From: Streptomyces akebiae
GTDB taxonomy: Bacteria; Actinomycetota; Actinomycetes; Streptomycetales; Streptomycetaceae
Length of the DNA: 64,000 nucleotides
Direction: 5' to 3'
NCBI RefSeq assembly: GCF_019599145.1
Contig: NZ_CP080647.1
Span: forward strand, 10,168,001 to 10,232,000
Under the pieces are notes generated by a model. That model was not told where the DNA came from, ran no database searches, and saw only the letters and a program-made list of their open reading frames with translations. The translations under genes and the position numbers were made by a program. Numbering within the stretch: the stretch's first letter is position 1; every line of letters starts with the position of its first letter. Shown here in pieces: positions 61,799 to 64,000 of the stretch.

Positions 61799-62677
61799 AT
61801 GCGGCTGCTGCGCCAGCCACGGGAAACCGTGATCGTCACGCGGGCCTCGACCTCGACCGGCGCGCCATGGGGCGCCTCGACTGCGAACTCGGTGTCACCG
61901 GCTTCACCTTCCGCGCCCGCCGGGTCCGGGACGCAGACCCTGAAGACCGACGAGGCGGGGACCGCGGCGGAGCGGGACAAGGCCGTGAGCGACGGCGCGG
62001 CGAGTGCGGTGAGCTGGGCGGAATCCCGTACGGCTCAGGGCCAGGGCGAACACGACGTGGCCCGGTCGGTGCTGCACGACCAAAGTGTTCTGTCCGGGGA
62101 GATGAGCCACGTCCGGCTCTCTGCGGGGAGCGTGACGTTCCATGAGTCACACGGTGAGGCCTATTCCTCGTACAGCCTGGACACCGACGCGCACGGAACG
62201 TGGCTCGCGGAGACAGAGATCGCCAGAGCGATGTGCCTCGCGTTGCGCGATGCGGTTCTCGACGTCCACCCGGATCTGCCGTATCGCACCTACGTCACGG
62301 TGCGGGAGGAGCCGGGCCGCGCCCCGCAGGTGACGTGGCAGGAGGACTTCGTCGCAGACGAACGGTGTCGGCCGGCCGCCGAGGACGGCACAGCGCAGAG
62401 CGACGGCTCCGAAGCGGAGTCCGCTTGGCAGTTGGAGGAGAACGGCCTCGGGGAGGCGATGGTCCCCAGTACCGACCGCGACGCGATCCGGGTTGCGGAC
62501 CGTGCCGCCAAGAAGGTCATCGAGCGGAGCAACGAGATGCGCCCGACGCTCGGCACCGGTCAGGTCCTCGGCCACGAAGAGATCAAGGTGGGCTTCGACC
62601 CTGCGAACTCGGCCATGTACGTGTGGTCGGACTACCGTTGGGGTACGGCCACCACGCTCGCCGACTGTCCCACCTGA
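61799..62677 (+). CDS. Hypothetical protein
   Basis: This is a 292-codon frame of unknown family. The first 60 residues are Ser/Thr/Ala-rich and may not be translated, and later starts such as GTG 61986 are possible. The rest looks like a real soluble acidic protein: GEMSHVRLSAGSVTFHESHG, GTWLAETEIARAMCLALRDA, YRTYVTVREEPGRAPQVTWQ and MYVWSDYRWGTATTL. No signal peptide, membrane helix or catalytic motif is visible. It lies 73 bases upstream of the MerR-clamp fusion gene in the same direction, so the two may be cotranscribed. Confidence 0.5.
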   Translation: MRLLRQPRETVIVTRASTSTGAPWGASTANSVSPASPSAPAGSGTQTLKTDEAGTAAERDKAVSDGAASAVSWAESRTAQGQGEHDVARSVLHDQSVLSGEMSHVRLSAGSVTFHESHGEAYSSYSLDTDAHGTWLAETEIARAMCLALRDAVLDVHPDLPYRTYVTVREEPGRAPQVTWQEDFVADERCRPAAEDGTAQSDGSEAESAWQLEENGLGEAMVPSTDRDAIRVADRAAKKVIERSNEMRPTLGTGQVLGHEEIKVGFDPANSAMYVWSDYRWGTATTLADCPT

Positions 62678-62750
62678 TCGAGAAAGGGAGAGGGCAGAGG
62701 TTGACCCTCGACATGGTCGAGGCACCAGAGTCCCGGGTGTGGAGAACGAG

Positions 62751-63845
62751 ATGCGCAGCATTGGAGAAATGTCCCGGGACAGTGGGCTCGGGGTGAGCGC
62801 CCTGAGGTTCTACGACCGTGCCGGAGTGCTGGTCCCGGCCTGGGTGGACCCGGTGAGCGGGTACCGCTGGTACGAACCCGAGCAGCTCGAAGAGGCTCGG
62901 CTGCTGGCCCGGTTGCGTCGGGCGGGCATGCCGCTGGCCGACATCCGGCTCGTCCTGGCCGCCTGGGGCGGCGTGGACACCGAACTGGTGCGCGGTCTTC
63001 TTCAGGCGCACCTGCGCCGTCTCGAGCTGGGGCTGTCCGATGCCCGCAGTGAGTTCTCCACGCTCCGAGCCCTACTCGACCACAGGGAGACAGCCCCCAT
63101 GACCTCGCTCCACACCGCCATCGCCCGGTTCTCCGTGCCCGCGCCGGAGTTGGCCGCCGCGTTGGACGCGGTCCGTTTCGCCGCCGGTACCGACGCGGAG
63201 CTGCCGATGCTCGGCGGGATCCTGTTCGACATCGAGGGAGAACTGCTGCGCCTCGTGGCCACCGATCGCTACCGAATGGCGGTCGCGCAGGCACGCACGA
63301 CCGGGCACGGCGGACCTCGGACGCAGGTGGTCGTGCCTCTTCCGCTCGCCGACGCGATGCGGGCCCTGCTGACCGGCAATGAGCCCGCCCGGCTCATCGT
63401 GGACGGTGACCGCGTGACGCTCGAGGCCGGGGACAGGCAGACAGCCGGGCAGAGCCTCGGTGGCGAGTTCCCCGACTACCGTCGCCTCGTCCACCTCCCG
63501 GCCGGTCGCAGGGTCCGCGTCGGGACGCCGGCCTTCCGTCAGGCCCTCGAGACCGCCCCGGTCCGCGAGGGCGAGACGCGTGAGCAGGACGGCGAGCCGT
63601 ACGACCTGAGCGTGCTCCGGGTGGCGGAGAACGGGACCGTGATCGTCTGCGACGACGGTGACGACGACCGGAACAACGTGGCCGTCAACCGCGAGTTCCT
63701 GCTGGACGCGCTCACCGCCGGGGCCCGGGACGAACTGATCCTGGAGGTGGGCGCGCCCACGGCGCCGCTCGCGATCCGTCGGCCCGACGACGAGCACGCC
63801 TTCTCGCTTCTGATGCCGGTCCGCTTGGAGGGCCAGGACTCGTAG
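62751..63845 (+). CDS. MerR regulator fused to DNA polymerase III beta-clamp-like domains
   Basis: This 364-residue protein has a MerR helix-turn-helix at residues 1-70 (SIGEMSRDSGLGVSALRFYD, VDPVSGYRWYEPEQLEEARL), a coiled dimerisation helix to about 115, and then about 240 residues matching domains 2 and 3 of the DnaN sliding clamp: AALDAVRFAAGTDAELPMLG, LRLVATDRYRMAVAQ (clamp LxATDxxRLA), GGEFPDYRRLVHLPAGRRV, VNREFLLDALTAG and the terminal FSLLMPVRL. The first clamp domain is replaced by the MerR part. GGAG lies six bases before the ATG. It could be a regulator that uses the clamp fold for ligand binding or a specialised DNA-bound ring. The function is unproven. Confidence 0.85.
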   Translation: MRSIGEMSRDSGLGVSALRFYDRAGVLVPAWVDPVSGYRWYEPEQLEEARLLARLRRAGMPLADIRLVLAAWGGVDTELVRGLLQAHLRRLELGLSDARSEFSTLRALLDHRETAPMTSLHTAIARFSVPAPELAAALDAVRFAAGTDAELPMLGGILFDIEGELLRLVATDRYRMAVAQARTTGHGGPRTQVVVPLPLADAMRALLTGNEPARLIVDGDRVTLEAGDRQTAGQSLGGEFPDYRRLVHLPAGRRVRVGTPAFRQALETAPVREGETREQDGEPYDLSVLRVAENGTVIVCDDGDDDRNNVAVNREFLLDALTAGARDELILEVGAPTAPLAIRRPDDEHAFSLLMPVRLEGQDS

Positions 63846-63852
63846 TGCTTGG

Positions 63853-64000
63853 TCAGGTCGGTATCGCTGTAGGTATGTCGCGGTGGCAGGTGGGGCAGGC
63901 GCCGGTCCAGACCGCGAGGAGTAGCTGAAGTTCGCGGGCGACCTTGTGGAGGCTCAGGCCGGCGCCGTCTCTTTTGGGGACCGGGTGATGCGCTGGAGGG
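63853..64000 (-). CDS. C-terminal part of an unidentified protein, 5' end outside window
   Basis: Leftward from the window edge, 48 codons are open to a TGA at 63853. The end of the protein reads KVARELQLLLAVWTGACPTC followed by HRDIPTAIPT. The segment is well formed for a real gene, with one amphipathic helix and a CPTCH metal-binding-like motif, but I cannot assign a family. It converges on the MerR-clamp gene with only seven bases between. Confidence 0.45.
   Translation of the reverse strand, partial: PPAHHPVPKRDGAGLSLHKVARELQLLLAVWTGACPTCHRDIPTAIPT

Noticed and set aside
1..64000. Prophage or antibiotic biosynthetic gene cluster
   Set aside because: No phage structural genes, integrase, attachment sites, PKS, NRPS or terpene synthase genes were seen. 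The single P450 and FAD enzyme are isolated.

Overview
The window is high-GC actinobacterial chromosome, almost certainly Streptomyces. The support is codon use, purine-rich Shine-Dalgarno sites, many GTG starts, TetR/HxlR/IclR/PucR regulators in front of small catabolic operons, an acyl-CoA carboxylase epsilon subunit, a LitR-like MerR/B12 regulator, a class F sortase and a DesA3-type desaturase with its own reductase. No rRNA, tRNA or CRISPR array was seen. The content is accessory metabolism, regulation and cell-surface functions, with patches of gene decay and old insertion sequences.

1-13 kb: the end of a DUF1963 gene, an L,D-transpeptidase, an NTF2-like protein, an NmrA-type reductase and an AraC regulator. 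A leftward fatty-acid or acid catabolism operon follows (acyl-CoA synthetase, acyl-CoA dehydrogenase, SDR, MHS-type transporter), divergent from a GAF-LuxR regulator. Next come a P450 and a TetR regulator. 13-19.5 kb: a TetR-flanked propionate/methylmalonyl-CoA cluster with mutase large subunit, carboxyltransferase, epsilon subunit, a degraded B12-binding subunit and biotin carboxylase/BCCP. Both large carboxylase genes carry a one-base frameshift in a C tract. 19.6-23.1 kb: an HxlR regulator, a 4Fe-4S protein resembling QueG/reductive dehalogenases fused to an SCP2 domain, and a phthalate-dioxygenase-reductase-like partner. All are linked by one operator sequence. This is the best candidate for a little-described system.

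23.6-25.6 kb is a belt of broken genes. 25.6-30.5 kb is a tightly coupled operon (CocE/NonD hydrolase, acyl-CoA synthetase, enoyl-CoA hydratase, SDR, TetR). Its promoter has a palindromic operator exactly between -35 and -10. 31.3-35.7 kb is a second hydrolase group (CocE/NonD hydrolase, alpha/beta hydrolase, SDR) with a divergent TetR and three copies of its probable operator. IS5-type remnants lie around 31, 36 and 42 kb, and a perfect 74-bp palindrome at 31.2 kb.

36.4-39 kb: a transmembrane Ser/Thr kinase translationally coupled to a membrane protein with five threonine-containing octapeptide repeats. 39.7 kb: an FAD oxidoreductase. 42.2-47 kb: a glucarate catabolism operon (IclR, 5-dehydro-4-deoxyglucarate dehydratase, GntP permease, glucarate dehydratase). 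47.9-52.5 kb: a LitR-like B12/MerR regulator, an ECF sigma factor, a DUF4397 surface protein, a class F sortase and an RskA-type anti-sigma factor. 52.7-56.1 kb: desaturase, ferredoxin-type reductase and a PucR-type regulator. 56.8-61.5 kb: a ferritin-like protein, an Rhs remnant and a GH115 glycosidase. The window closes with an unknown protein, a MerR regulator fused to a DNA polymerase III beta-clamp-like region, and the end of an unidentified gene.
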